Numbered from the stretch's first letter, positions 1-12,808 are shown. The stretch is DNA of 64,000 nt from Motacilla alba alba (GCF_015832195.1 NC_052030.1:12543439-12607438); one strand, 5' to 3'. Translations and numbers: made by a program. Notes: a model not told the origin generated them from the sequence alone.

Positions 1-261
1 ACTAACAACATAAAATCCCCTTTTTAGAATTTAACTTCTCAATGCATTATTTTGTATTTGGCCCAAGCAGAGAGCAGAACAAAAAACCCTATTGACTATT
101 GTTTGCACAATATACTGACCCAACCTGACCACAAATTGATTCAGTCTTGAAATCAGAGGAGCCAAACTCTGCTGGCAGGTGCAGAGGGCAGAGAGCCCGA
201 CTGTTCCAGAGTGCAAACCCCTCAGGGAGCCAGCGAGGCCGTGGCCTCAGAGAGAAATGTT
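1..261. other. Unique non-coding sequence
   Basis: Mixed-composition single-copy DNA with no recognisable coding, RNA or mobile-element signature. It runs directly into the first minisatellite. Confidence 0.5.
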
Positions 262-466
262 TCCTCATGGGAACCTTTCCTTCCACTCCTGCTTTGGGCT
301 CCATCTCCTCATGGAAACCTTTCCTTCCATTCCTGCTTTGGGCTCCATCTCCTCATGGGAACCTCTCCTTCCATTCCTACTGAGGCTCCATTTCCTCATG
401 GGAACCTTTCCTTCCACTCCCACTGAGGTTCCATCTCCTTATGGAAACCTTTCCTTCCACTTCTGT
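262..466. repeat. Minisatellite, 43-45 bp unit, about 5 copies
   Basis: Five diverged copies of a pyrimidine-rich unit begin at about 262, 305, 350, 393 and 436. Each opens with TCCTCATGGGAACC or a close variant and carries CCTTCCA downstream. Copies 1-3 share a GGGCTCCATC junction, whereas later copies carry TGAGG. Because the unit is 43-45 bp, the reading frame shifts between copies, so the overlapping open frames here are not coding. Confidence 0.9.
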
Positions 467-593
467 GAGGCTTCGGGGTTTTGGGTGGCTCAGGGGCTGA
501 ATTTGGGCTGGTTTTAGAGCCACAGAGGTGTCACCCTCTGCCCGAGTTAAATGACAATTCCTGCCCATCAGGAAGGAGCACAGCTGCTGCTGG

Positions 594-783
594 GAACCAG
601 TCAAACAGTGGAACTGGGATCAGTCAAACAGTGGAACTGGGATCAGTCAAACAGTGGGACTGGGATCAGTCAAACAGTGGAACTGGGATCAGTTAAACAC
701 TGGAACTGGGAACCAGTTAAAGAATGGAACTGGGATCAGTTAAAGACTGGAACTGGGATCAGTTAAACACTGGAACTGGGGAC
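594..783. repeat. Minisatellite, 23 bp unit, about 8 copies
   Basis: Eight tandem copies of a 23-bp unit with core CAGTGGAACTGGGATCAGT. The left four copies have GTCAAACAGTGG, and the right four are diverged to GTTAAACACTGG or GTTAAAGACTGG. This left-to-right sub-family structure is typical of minisatellite growth from one side. Confidence 0.92.
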
Positions 784-1487
784 AGCTGTCCACAAAAAGA
801 CTCATTTCTCAAATCTTGCAATGGGGGAAAAAAGAAAGATCTGCAGGTTCATAAATTTTCTTTTTCTTTTCCATCACATGTCATCACATGGAAGCTCTTA
901 CATGGAAAATGGCAATACAACCATGGCAAAAAAGCAATACAAAAAGAAAAGGGAATAAGTGGGAAGAGAGAACTCTCTATTTTCAGTAAAACTGGGATAA
1001 CACCAATAAAGTGGAGTTATTCTGATTTATCCTGGTTTGAGCCTTTATGCTACTTCTCGTAAGAAGAAAGGAAAATATATTCAACATGAATATATCTGAT
1101 ACAAAACAGTTCTGAGTTGATCGGTTCCTTTTCAATTAACTATCTCAAATTTTAATTTCAAAATTATGGCATACTCTAGAAATTTAAGTAAATTCAATTT
1201 ATAATTATTTTAAACACCTCCTCCCCCCACTTTTCCCGTTCGCCTAAACATTTTTCAGTGTTGCTGTTAAATACAATATTTTATTCATGGAATAGATAAT
1301 ATTCCACTTTGCTGTTAACTGAGCAGCATTTACACATGGATGAAAGAGTCTCTGCTTTAGAGAGAACAAAGCAATGGTAGCCGAGTGATCAAAAGGCACA
1401 CGTGTATGTATGTAAGTATGTATGCAGAAAGTAGAATGTCTGAAAATAGGAGCTGTGCCCTCAGACTCATTAGAATTATTAATTAGT
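784..1487. other. AT-rich unique sequence
   Basis: AT-rich single-copy DNA. It includes a short TATG microsatellite-like run at about 1404-1426 (TGTATGTATGTAAGTATG). Nothing coding is visible. Low-complexity repeats are otherwise absent. Confidence 0.45.
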
Positions 1488-1820
1488 AGGTGCCTAGGGA
1501 AGCAATACCTGTAATTTATACCAAACCAGCACCGTCTCTTCCTGCTGCGAGTGCAGAGAGGCTCTGGGGGCTTTGCTGCTCTCGGGGTGTGCCGAGAGCA
1601 TCCCCCAGGAGAGCCCAGAGCAGCCCCCCGGGCAGAGAGGGGTTAATGGCAACGGGGCTGCAGACCTTGACACAGAGCTATGGCAGCCCCAGCCCTGCCA
1701 GGGCACCTGGGACAGGGGTGGCACCTGGGACAGGGGAGCACAGGACAGGGAAGGGAGAGCTGCAAGTTCCCGTGGGCACAACCTTTTGTTTCATTCACCC
1801 CACAGTGCCCAGCCAGGGCC
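1488..1820. other. GC-rich unique sequence before the 60-bp array
   Basis: GC-rich single-copy DNA containing a small direct duplication, GCACCTGGGACAGGGG, at about 1710-1738. No splice-bounded coding segment or RNA gene could be supported. Confidence 0.4.
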
Positions 1821-2223
1821 CCCTGTGCCCCTTCCCCACCTTTAGGGACCCCATAGGGACCCTGTCCTGCTCTTGGGGCCCCCTGTGCCCCTTCCCCACC
1901 TTTAGGGACCCCATAGGGACCCTGTCCTGCTCTTGGGGCTCCCTGTGCCCCTTCCCCACCTTTAGGGACCCCTTAGGGACCCTGTCCTGCTCTTGGGGCT
2001 CCCTGTGCCCCTTCCCCACCCTTGGGGACCCCATCAGAGCCCTGTCCTGCTCTTGGGGCTCCCTGTGCCCCTTCCCGATCTTTAGGGACCCCTTAGGGAC
2101 CCTGTCCTGCTCTTGGGGCTCCCTGTCTCCCTTCTCCACCCCTTAGGGACCCCATAGGGATCCTGTCCTGCTCTTGGGGCTCCCTGTGCCCCTTCCCCAC
2201 CCTTGGGGACCCTGCCCTGCTCT
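1821..2223. repeat. Minisatellite, 60 bp unit, about 6.7 copies
   Basis: A very regular 60-bp unit repeats at 1821, 1881, 1941, 2001, 2061, 2121 and about 2182. It starts CCCTGTGCCCCTTCCCCACC and ends with CCTGTCCTGCTCTTGGGG. Since 60 is a multiple of three, each frame keeps phase through the array. This gives long repetitive open frames on both strands (for example 1490-2146 on plus) that are artefacts of the repeat. Confidence 0.95.
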
Positions 2224-4690
2224 CCTCCCACGCCCCGTTCATGTCTGGAGCTGCTGGTCCTTCACTCATCCTGGGGAATGTACAAAAGCCCTGAGAGCCA
2301 TAGACAGTGCCAGGAGTCCACTGCAGAATGAGGAGCCCTTGTGGTGCGAGGTGGGGTGAAAACCCCAGGAAGGAAAAGCAGGTTTTTCCTGGTGGATGCG
2401 CTCTTCTATGGAATATCAATCATGTGCACTACATTGAAATACACGAGAGTGTATTGTGAAATGCATACATTAACTGCTGAATTATAACACTGGATATGTA
2501 TATACATCACACCCCAGATATTTATACAATATAATAAGTCTTAGATGTATAACATAACGAATTCTGTACAAAATAAACTGTAAGTTAAGACAATGAAACA
2601 GAACTTTTATATCTGTGTAATTTGTATGCTGATTAAGTTATTCAAGCTTCAGTTTTCATCTTTTAATGTGCCCTTTAAAAAATACTTATTTTCTATAGGC
2701 AGATGTCTGAAATAAAGACTTGAGTCTTCAGAAGAGAAGCAAACGAAAGACTGAAAGAAACAGATTTTGCTGGAGAAATAAAAATAATGTTCATGTGGTT
2801 GTTTTTTTTTTTAAACCATTTGGTGTTGATGCTGGTCAGGGTGCGCTGCTGGCCGGGCTGAGGGTGATGTGTCCCTGCCAGGGGAACAGGAGCCAGCAGT
2901 GAGGATTTTCGTGTGTCCCCTTCCCCAAAGCAGCACGAATCCTGCATTGCACGGCCCAAGGTTTGCTCCAGCCCTGTCCTCCCTCCCCTGCACCGAGAGT
3001 GAACGTCCCACACGAGCAGAGCCTTGCGAAGAGCACGTCCAGATTCAAGGCAAGGGGCACAAACCAAACCTGGCCCTGGAGCTCCAGTGGGAACCACCGC
3101 AGGTCAGAGATTGGATTCAGTCCTCTGAATTCTCTGAAGCTCCCATTAGACAAGAGCCTCAAAATTCTTCAGTGACCTCATGAGAGCTGCAGGAAAGCAT
3201 CTTGCTAACGCTAAAAAAGGGAACTTCAGCCTCAGGTTTTCGCTGCAGGTGTTGGAAATTGTGGCAGAGCCAGAAAGCCAGAGCCCCCTGCTAGCTCGGG
3301 AGCTGGGCCTCCTCCAGGCCCTGGGAATCAGCCCCGGGAGGCGCCTCCTGCATCCTTCTGCTGCTTTCAGCTGCTCACACCTGAGATGGGGCTGTCCCAA
3401 AGCCAGGGGCTGCCTGTGCACTGATGGGAGCAATTTAACATCACCTGGATGATTTCATCAGCACCGCTGTAATTTCTAATGTATTGAAATGTGGTTTTGT
3501 ATAAAGTCAGTGGGCCAAATGGATTGAAAAGTGTGATTTAGGAAGTGCCTTAGAGAACCAATTCTGTGGTGTGCTTCGGGCACAGATTCCATAAACAGTG
3601 TTCTAAACCCTGAATAGTCTTCTATTTAGAACACCCTAAACAGTGTTCTAGACCCTAAAAAATAAGAAATGTTTTTATAAATGACACTTTTGGTGTCCTG
3701 GCAGTTCTGGTTGTCCCTGTTTGGGGACATTTCTGGGACACCCCTCCCCTTAGCAGCATCTGAGGGCTGCCAGTGCCTTTACTCACACCCAGAGATCAAA
3801 AATCCTTCACAGAAAAGATCAGGGATCTTTCACAGAGAAGCAGACTTTAGTTCTGTTTTATGCCCACACAAACACGTGCACACACACACTGAACTGCCCC
3901 AAACACCTGGCCAGGGGTACATTTGAACTGCCTGGGAATAATTCCCTGCGCTCATCTGGGAAAGAAACAGCCCAACAAACACAAGTGGGTTTTGCTTCCC
4001 AAAAAGGGAGCCCTGAGGATCTGGCAGGCAGGAGACCTGCATGGTATTTGTCACAAATTAAACAAGCCAGATCCTGGAGGCTGTCTCAGCTGAAAGTCCC
4101 ACTGGCCTCGTTAGGAGCTGGACTGAGACAGGAGCAGGGGAACAGTCCCAGCGGGTCTGGCTCCTGGAGGCTGCAGAGTCCCAGAGTCACACAACCCCAG
4201 CCAGGGCTGTGTGCTGGACACTGCAGGGCTCGTGGGGCTCTCCTGCCCTGCCCATCAGGTGGCACAGCTCGGTGACACTGGCAGGGTTTGGATCCAGCTC
4301 TGCAGCAAGAGGAGCTGCTCAGGGCACAGGACAGACACCTGCCACACTGTCCCCATCCTGAGCAGCCCTCACCCCAAGCGCTGTGCAGCACCAGCTTTGC
4401 TCTCTTTCCTGCAAAGAAGGGCACTTGTCCATCCCCCTGAGTTAGAAAACACATGCTCTGTCATCACTGCAGGCACAGCTTAGTGAGCCATTAAACACGA
4501 GCCAGTTCACTGGACAGAGAAACTCAAATGATGAACAAACTCCTGTGTTAGCAAAAAATAATAAAAACAAAACCATGCTCTTGGCAGCAGCCTTTAACAC
4601 CCATCTCAGCGAGTGTGTCTGATGGTTCCAAAGCCATGCATCTGCTTCCTCCTCATTTTTTCTCTCTCTCCTGGAATGGAGACAGCTCTC
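2224..4690. other. Unique sequence: AT-rich then GC-rich block
   Basis: About 2400-2800 is AT-rich and free of simple repeats. From about 2815 the sequence becomes GC-rich and unique. At 3590-3660 the phrase AAACAGTGTTCTA occurs twice next to ACCCT motifs, a small local duplication. A short CA-rich run lies near 3870-3890. No gene was recognised. Confidence 0.4.
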
Positions 4691-4699
4691 TAAAGTCTG

Positions 4700-4772
4700 G
4701 AAAAGCTGCTCAGCACTGGAGATACCACACCTGGAGAGCTGCTTCCAGTCCTGGATGTCCCCAAGGTCATTC
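4700..4772 (+). mobile_element. Possible short CR1 fragment
   Basis: The segment reads like the CR1 reverse-transcriptase region that precedes the 3' end, with CACACCTGGAGAGCTGCTTCCAG resembling the CR1 phrase that encodes a conserved HLEYC-like block. It is short, diverged and lacks clear ends. It could instead be chance similarity. Confidence 0.3.
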
Positions 4773-6775
4773 CCTGGCCTGGAGGTGACCCAGGGCCTGC
4801 AGCACCCGGCAGGTGCAGGGAGCTGAGAGCTGCTCTGCTGAGCCCCCAGCCCCTCAGGCTCTCAGGAGAGCCCTTAACCGTGTCTGTGGTGCTGCAGGGC
4901 AAGGAGAGAAGGAACGGAGCCAGGTTTCCCTCCGTGTCTGTCAGCAAAAGGACAAAAGGCAAAGGGCACTAATTGAAAGTGAGAAAAAAATGAGGCAGTA
5001 AACAGCTGACCCTCGGGGACCCTGCGGGCGAGGCAGAGCTGGGCTTTGCTGTGTCCCTAATGAGGCAAACGCTGCAGAGAGCCCAGAGCTGGGGGTGACC
5101 CCAGGTACAGAAGGGAAGACATCATTACCCGAGCCCTGCAGCAGCAGCTGCCCTCCCTGCTGGCAGCTGGGGGAGTTTAACTCTGCTGCAGAGGGCAGGA
5201 GCAGAGCTCAGACACGATTTGTTCCTCAGTCACCATCCCACAGCAGCAGGCCATGCTTGGGCCTGGCTGGAGGCAGGAGAGCTCCCGGGAGCTGGGGCTG
5301 AGCACAGCCCTGAGCCACAGCCCAGCGCTTCCCATTTCGGGCCAGCCTTGGCTGCAGGCTGAGGGCTTCTGGGGCAGCTGTGGGGTGAAGCTGCCAAGGG
5401 CAAGGCCCTGTCACCCTGCAGGTGACCATCTGTGCCCAGTGCTGCCAGGGGAGTCCAAATATCTTTAAAAATGGGCATTTGAGCAGTGCCTGGGTCACAG
5501 GGCAGGGCACAAGCCAGGAGGGTGGCCAGGGGAGGCAGTGAGGACAGCTCAGGGCTCCCAAACCCCACCCGGGGTGAGAGCTTCAGCATCCAGCCCACCC
5601 CTCTGAGCAGAGCCCAGCAAAGCCGAGCTTGGGGAGGCCAGGGGAGCTGCAGTGCTGCCAGCCTGGCGGTGCCAGCTCTGGCAAAGCTGGCAGGAGTGCT
5701 CTGAGCTGCCCGGGGGCTCGGGGTGAGGTGCAGGGGGAACCCCCACAGCGTCCATCCCTGGGGATGCTGAGCCAGGCTGGCTCTGCCCCCGCTGCCCTGA
5801 CACCTCCCTGTCCTCACAAACCATCTGTCTGTCCTTGGCTGCAGACTGAGAGCAGGACCCACACCCTGGCTGGGCTCCAACCTGCCTGCTTTAGGGGTGT
5901 CAGGAGGGGTTTTAGGGACAGGTACTGCTCACTTTGCACATTGGCCTCTACAGCTCCCACGCACATCTGGCCCTCCTCTGATGTCCAGAGGGATGGGGGA
6001 TGATCCTCCAGGGGATGTGCCCTGGATGTCCCTCTCTCCTTGGGTGCAATTTCAGGATAAATTAGAGCAGATGAAGTGCACTGAGGCTTTGGCAGTCCCG
6101 GATCACCGGGCCCTGCCCTGTGCCACTGGCTGAGCGTCCCCTGAGTGGCTCCTGCTTTTCTGTGCCCCATTCTGAGGTGTCACCACGTCCCCTGCCCCCT
6201 GCAAAAGCTCAGCAGCATTTTTGCCATCTCTTTTTGCAGTTTTTAGTTGAGCTAAACCCCTTTTCGCTTTCCTTCTGCAGTTACAGTAAAAGGCACAGCA
6301 ACTTTACTAATTTATTTGCAGAAACCATTGAAGATTCCATCTGCTGTGATCAAATCCCCTTAAGTAAAATATAAACTGCTACTCCTCCGAATGTAAAGCC
6401 TAAATCAATAATGGACATGAAATCATCAAGTTTAATCTCAAACACAGTGAACCCAAGTAATCACTCTTCTTGATATAAAACTAATTCTGTTTGACAATAA
6501 AATACTACCAGTCTGTGCCATAAACCAATGGAACAAATAACTTTCTTAACCCTGACAGTTGCTGTCCAAAATCATTACATCTGCTCTCCCCAGCAATCAA
6601 GCATGCCACTGCAGGGCTGTTCCAGCTCAGCTCCTTCCCACAGGCTGCTCTCATGCACCAGCAGCACGAGCAGGCAGCTGCTGTCTGAGCAGAGTGTGCT
6701 GGTGTTCAGATTCTCTGCCTCCAGCTGCCAAAATGCACAGGAGGTGCCAGGAGCACACAAACAGCACTGGGGAGA
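4773..6775. other. GC-rich unique sequence
   Basis: GC-rich, CAG/CTG-rich single-copy DNA, becoming AT-rich after about 6280. Long open frames occur on both strands at 5230-5880 but overlap each other and show no motif or splice logic. I see no gene. Confidence 0.4.
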
Positions 6776-7160
6776 CTCCTTGGGGGATCCTTGGGATAGT
6801 CCTTGGGGATAGTCCTTGGGATGTTTATTGGGATAGTCCTTGGGATACTCCTTGGGATATTTCTTGGGATATTTCTTGGGATACACCTTGGGATATCCTT
6901 TGGGATATCCCTTGGGAGATTCCTTGGGGTATTTCTTGGAGTATTCCTTGGGATAGTCCTTGGGATAGTCCTTGGGATACTCCTTGGGGTATTCCTTGGG
7001 ATATTTCTTAGGGTATTTCTTGGGATATTCCTTGGGATATTTCTTGGGATATTCCTTGGGATATTTCTTGGGATATTCCTTGGGATATTTCTTGGGATAC
7101 TCCTTGGGGTATTCCTTGGGGTATTCTTTGGGGTATTCCTTAGGGTATTCCTTGGGCTAT
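6776..7160. repeat. Minisatellite, 12 bp unit, about 32 copies
   Basis: Tandem copies of a 12-bp unit, consensus CCTTGGGATATT, with CCTTGGGATAGT variants on the left and CCTTGGGGTATT variants on the right. Twelve is a multiple of three, so all frames stay open for long stretches and encode hydrophobic dipeptide-like repeats (such as GIFLGIFLG on plus and KYPKEYPK on minus). There is no sign that these are genes. The sharp right edge is at CTTGGGCTATGAG. Confidence 0.95.
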
Positions 7161-10100
7161 GAGTTTCCTTGCTCAGGAGTCACTGAATACAGAGCTTGCC
7201 CGTTGTTATTGATCACCTCAGCATCACTAAAGCGTTGCTGCACTGAGGAAGCTTTTCAAACCCAGGAATTTTTGATTTGAGATGCAAATATTCACCAGAG
7301 TCTCAATTATTTACAACTGCAAGAGGTGCCCAACATGTTTTGCCTGTCACCTTTTCACCACTGGGTTCTAGATAACCCATGGAGTCAGAAATCAGCTCAG
7401 GAGAAAGACCTGAAGGAACATCTGCAGGTGTTCTCCCCACTGCTCTTTGGCTCCTGGCTGTTCTGGTGGAAATCAAATGGAAATTATCTCAATTATTTCA
7501 TCAACCCTCAAGTTCTGACAACACCTCCACGCCTGAAATCCCGTTTGGAAGCACGGAGCCCCCACCCTTTCCGGAGGAGAGCGGTGTCTGGTTCCTTTCT
7601 TCCCTCCTGGCAGAACATTCCCTGTTGAGATCAGCAGCAGGGGGATCCTGCAGCCCCCCAGATCCAAAGCTCTGCCTTTTCAGGAGCTCTGCTTCCGTTC
7701 AGACATGGCAGGAGCACAGAGCCAGCTCGGGGATCGGGGATTTCCCTGTCCCACACACTCCCTGCTCCTGGGTTTGTTATTTTTGTCCCAACTCTCCCAT
7801 AACTGCACACAATAACAGCCAGGCCAGAGCTCAGGCTCTGATCCGTGTCAGAGCCATCCCCACGCTGGAAGCCCCGTTCTCTCACTGCTGAAATTCTGGG
7901 CTGTGAACAAGAGCCAAAGGCTGCTGTCATCTTGTTCATGTCAAAGCTTGGGGTTTTCCCCCCTCCTTTCAATATTTCTGACAATTTAGGCCCTCTCACA
8001 GCCCTCGATAACAGTTTGGCATCTCTGAAGCTGAGAAGTTTTAATATTCTGTGGGTTTTTTTTCCCCAGCACTTCTGTAATTTCAGGGAAAAAGGTATTT
8101 GATATGGTGGTTTTATAGTGAGAGGAGGAGCAGGAACATTTGCTATTGTGTGAGAAAAGACATTTCAAATAATGTTATAATTTTATAACTCTTCTTTTTT
8201 TCTGTAACTATAACAGGAATGAATAGCTTTGAAACAGAATGGGCTTTGCTTTCTGTGCAGGTAGGATTTTTTAATTTCATTTTTCTCTCGGGCCTTGATA
8301 TTTAAATTGGGGAAGATCTTAAAAATGGAACAACACTTGCAAATGTATTCAGAGTGATGGTTTAGCTGTATAATTATAAAGATTCTGAAAGATAAAGAAT
8401 TCAGTATTTTAAACAACGTGCCAGATTTTAAATGACAATTATAGCTTTCTGTGGTTCAAGAATCAACATGCTGTTTCTCTTCTGTTGGAGAAATATTCAT
8501 CAGCACCACGATGGCATTCTGGCAGCAATTATTTCCAGCTCAGCCAGGAATAGGCTGCCAGTATTACCTGTGACAAATGCTGCAGAAACCTGCCCAGCAC
8601 TGAGGGCCAAGGTTGGAATCCTGGGTCTGAAGAAGATATTTTGTATTTTCCCCCCTTAGTGGGTTTTTTCTCCCCAGGCTGGGTCCCTCTGCAGTTTGGA
8701 TGTGTGGAACAGCAGAGCACTCCCATGGCCAGCAGAGCATTTGTGCTCCCAGACAGGGGTTTAGGGAGGGGATTTCCTTCCCCTTGAGCCCAAAGTGAGC
8801 TGGGAATTGTTTCCAACAAACCCTGGATTGTACTGGGACACAATCAAAGCTGATGGTCACCGTGGGACAGTTTGTCCCCTGAGGATGGGAACTCTCCTGG
8901 GTGCCTGGGCACATCCCAGGGCTGTCCCTGGCTCTCCTGGTGCCCCAAATGTTCTGTGCCACACTGATTCCTCCCTGCTGGGCCATCCTCCCCCTGAGAA
9001 CCTCTCCCCCAAAAGGCTCCTCCAGACCCTAAAGCCCAGCCCGAGCTCCCAGAGGGCTCCAAGGACCATGACCAGGGGGGTGCAAATGGTTTCCAGGCTG
9101 TTTCCCAGCAGGAAGCTCCAATTTGCACTTTTCCATGTCCCAGCAGGATCTGTGCCCACATTTCCCCTCCAGTCTGCTCCCTGCCCTGCTGTAACCCGTC
9201 ACAGCTCTGTCACACACCAGCTCTCACCACGCCCGGGCAGAAAAGCTGATTATTCTTTGCCCTAATGATTTGTGTTGATAAAAGCAATTAGTTCTGCTGG
9301 GTGGCAGTGAGGGGCAGCTCTGCAAACAGAGGGATGGGGTCACTCTGCCCACCCCAGCTCTGCCACACCCAGCTTGTTCTCTTCAGAGCAGGGAAAATCC
9401 CACAGCCCTGTCCTTGGCCACAGGGATTTGTCACCCAGCTGCCCCAGTGCCACACAGACCAAGGACATTTAGGAAAAAGCCTCCCCAGCTCCCAGGTGGT
9501 GTCTCCACACCTGGTTTGCTTCAGCAAAATGTTCCATCCAACATCATAACCACAGTGAAATTCCACTGGAAAAGGAAAGGAAATGTTTTGATTAGGTTTC
9601 CTTTAGCAATGGAAAAAAAACAAAAAAACCCAAACATATGTTTTAAAGGCTTTTAGGAATTAAAGTTTTGGGTTGATTTCTGTGTGTCAGCTGGAGGTTT
9701 CCTATTCTCATTTTCTTCACTTCAATGAAATCCTTGGTGAGGGGGATGTTTTGGAAATTTCTAATCCACATGGCTCCTTCTACTCTAGAGTGAAAATCAA
9801 CGTGGAATTGTCCAAATTTCCTGCAGAGCCCAAATTCGGAGTTTCAGCTGATGTTAATCAGCCAGTTTAATTACTGAGCCAAATTCAAAGCCTGGCATAA
9901 CCTGCTTGACTCTATCCCATCACCGAGTGAAAGAAACCAGCAGGAAAAAAAGTCACTTTTCCATCCTAGACTTGATTTTTTTTTTGCTTTTCCAGGAAAA
10001 GTGTGTGACCACTGTGTCTGGAATTCTGACAGGAGAATTCCCAGGACCTCCAGTCCAGTTCCAGCCACGGGCAGGTCACCCACCTGTGATTGAGTGATTC

Positions 10101-11182
10101 CAGCACCTGCTGAAAGCTTTGCTCAAAACAGGATAAATTTTTAATCCCTCCAAATTGCTTCTGCAGCTGCACAAGGTTTCTCTTTCTTTCCTAAAATATT
10201 GATAAGGTGGGAGCAAGATTCTGCAGGGAGAAGAGATCAGTTTAAAAAATGAACTCTCCGCCTCCTAAGCATTTTTCTGGGACTTGTTCATGGATTATTC
10301 TTCTTTGATTATCTTCAAAATGCCTGCTGGCTTTCCACGGCGGTGACCTGCCCCTTCTTGTGGCTTTTGAAAAGCTGTGGATGAAAGTTGAGGCAAAACA
10401 TCCCAAAGTTAAAGAAAGCTCTGCTCTCACCAAGGGTTAATTTGGTGTCAGAATTTCAAATTTCTCCCAAAAAACGATTTTCCCCCCTCTGGTTTGCATT
10501 TTCTGCTAATCCCCTTCTTCTCCAGGGTTTTCATGGCCAGGAAGCAGACACAGCAAAGCACATCAGAGGATTTAAGTACTGCTTTCCAGTGTTTCAGGCA
10601 AGTTTAATCTAGGTCTTTATCCCAACCAGAACCTGTGAAGGTATTTTAAATCCTCTCCTGATAATTATTATTTACAGTTAATGCCACAGCACCCAGAGTG
10701 AAGCTGGTTGAGCATTTTCTTACAAAAGGCATTTTCAGAAACAAAAGGCTGGTTTTGATGAGTTTTAGGGGAAAACTGGCTGAGCCTGGGCTGGGATTAC
10801 AATTCATGGAACAAAAGCTCACCTGGTTTTCCCTTTCCTGGGGCTGTGAACATGAGAGAAACCTGAAATTGGAGATAAAAATGAACCTGGACATAAAGCA
10901 GGGACTTGAGCTCTGCTGTCCACGCTCCCAGAGAGCAACCAGGATTCTGCTGGGATTTCTGCAGCTGGAACATTCCAAGGGATTTGGCTCCCTGTGGAGC
11001 CCAGCTGCAGTTTCTGCCTCTCTGGGATCTCCAGGGCTGGGGGAGCAGGGGGGGCTGTGTGAAGTGACATTCAGGAGCAGCCTGGGGACCTCTGAGCTTC
11101 AGCTTCATTTTCTCCTGCACTCCTGGAGAGGCAGATTTCTTCTGCTGCAGCACTTTCACAAACAACTTCTGCTTTTGCCCTT
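7161..11182. other. Unique sequence
   Basis: Single-copy DNA of mixed composition with AT-rich sub-blocks (about 8000-8560 and 9560-10000). No tandem array or recognisable mobile element was seen. Open frames of 100-195 codons occur but overlap on both strands and carry no domain. Confidence 0.4.
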
Positions 11183-11187
11183 AAAAC

Positions 11188-11230
11188 AATTTTTTTTTTG
11201 TTGGGTTTTTTTTTTGTTTTGTTTTTTTTT
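11188..11230. repeat. Poly-T rich tract
   Basis: A run of T broken only by occasional G residues, ending in TTCTCACTGCAG. It looks like a low-complexity tract but also has the form of a polypyrimidine tract followed by a splice acceptor (see the candidate micro-exon). Confidence 0.8.
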
Positions 11231-11240
11231 CTCACTGCAG

Positions 11241-11278
11241 TATTTTCAATTAATGGCATTTGAAGAGATCACAGATGG
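11241..11278 (+). other. Candidate 38-nt micro-exon (speculative)
   Basis: A long T-rich tract and CTCACTGCAG at 11231-11240 form a textbook splice acceptor. Thirty-eight bases later GG/GTGAGC at 11277-11284 is a strong donor. The enclosed bases are open in one frame and would read YFQLMAFEEITDG across the donor. I do not recognise the peptide. One acceptor-donor pair in 64 kb is expected by chance, so this is only a pointer. Confidence 0.12.
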
Positions 11279-11284
11279 GTGAGC

Positions 11285-12344
11285 AGGCTTGGAGAACCCA
11301 AAAATTATCTTTACCAAAATGTGTGGAGCAATCCTGTCTTTATTCTGATGTTTCCTATAAATATGAATACCCACTTCTCCTAACTACAGCTTGCTGGAAT
11401 TCTTTCAATTAAAACATTTTAAAACTTTTCTTTGGGCTTTCTGTACCAGTGCTAAAAATGTTTAATGTCCTCTTGGAATCATCAGATCATCCTCAAACCT
11501 TAACCCTTCCCAGAATCTTCATTTTCATTCCAATAGTTTTTGTATTTCCACAGAACAGAAGTGGGATTGCAATTGTACTTCTTATTTTTATTTATAGATC
11601 GAGCCAGCCAGCAATGCTCTGTGTTGTTGAAACTGGATTTCAGTTCTTGTTTAAGAAGCACAGAGAAGGACCAAGCACAGATCCATCAGAGATTTTTCCA
11701 CCAGAGCCAAATTTCCAATGGAAATTTCAGTTCCAAGCAACATTTCTGCAGAAAATGCTGTTTTCTCACTGAAAAACAGAGCCACCAAAATGAAGTATAT
11801 GCTAATTCCGAAATGCTGCAATTATGCCTTTGAGAACTGTGGTTTATTTGCTTTTTTCCTTGCTCTCCCAGCCCAAATCTTTCCAGGACATTTGGCAAAC
11901 ACAATTTATTTCCCAGGCTCTGGTCGTGAGCAGGGATCCTCGCGGGAGGCACAGCCTGACCCTGAACGAACCCTGCAGGCAGAGGCAGACTGAGACAGGC
12001 TGGCCATGGAATACAGACATTTATCTATAAAACACAATTAAAATCCAAATATCAGGGATAAAATACCTGATTTCAGCTTTTGGCTGAAAATTCCATGCTT
12101 GCCAAGGAAGGGAAATTCCACTTTCCCCTGCACCCAGGTGAAGATCCCATTTCCAACCCCTCATCACTCAGGGCTAATTCAGGAGAATTTCTCACTCCTG
12201 TCCCTGCTCTGTTCCCACCTCCCAACTCCTCCTGTTTAAGCGCTAAGAAAACAATCTGGAAATCAGGAATTCCCCCGAGGGGCTCATTAATTGCTGACAG
12301 GCAGCTGGGAAAGAGCCCAGCAGCGGCCACAGCCCTGCACCAGG
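11285..12344. other. Unique AT-rich sequence
   Basis: Mostly AT-rich single-copy DNA up to about 12060, then more balanced composition up to the next minisatellite. No gene, RNA or transposon recognised. Confidence 0.4.
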
Positions 12345-12808
12345 GATCAGGAAAGAGGGATGGGGGAACTGAGAGAGCTGGCTATGAAAACATCCACGGT
12401 GGGACAAGATCAGCAAAGAGGGATGGGAGAACTCTGAGAGAGCTGGCTATGAAAACACCCACGGTGGGACAAGATCAGCAAAGAGGAATGGGGTAAATAA
12501 CTCTGAGAGAGCTGGCTATGAAAACACCCACGGTGGGACAAGATCAGCAAAGAGGGATGGGATAACTCTGAGAGAGCTGGCTATGAAAACACCCACGGTG
12601 GGACAAGATCAGGAAAGAGGGATGGGAGAACTGAGAGAGCTGGCTATGAAAACATCCACGGTGGGACAAGATCAGCAAAGAGGGATGGGATAACTCTGAG
12701 AGAGCTGGCTATGAAAACACCCACGGTGGGACAAGATCAGGAAAGAGGGATGGGGTAAATAACTCTGAGAGAGCTGGCTATAAAAACATCCACGGTGGGA
12801 CAAGATCC
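12345..12808. repeat. Minisatellite, 62-69 bp unit, about 7 copies
   Basis: Seven copies begin with GATCAGGAAAGAGGGATGGG or GATCAGCAAAGAGG variants at about 12345, 12409, 12474, 12543, 12608, 12670 and 12735. All contain GAGAGAGCTGGCTATGAAAA and CCACGGTGGGACAA. Unit length differs because GGGATGG is followed by AGAACT, ATAACTCT or GTAAATAACTCT. These indel variants alternate along the array, showing rearrangement within it. Confidence 0.94.

Noticed and set aside
5230..5880. Minus-strand open frame of 216 codons
   Set aside because: GC-rich region with open frames in several phases on both strands; no domain.
6803..7280. Plus-strand frames encoding hydrophobic GIFLGIFLG and GYSLGYFLG repeats that look like membrane proteins
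   Set aside because: They derive from the 12-bp array, which keeps frame; there is no start context, domain or independent support.
10698..11282. Plus-strand open frame of 194 codons
   Set aside because: The C-terminal part reads through a poly-T tract; only the 38-nt splice-bounded end was kept, as a speculative micro-exon.
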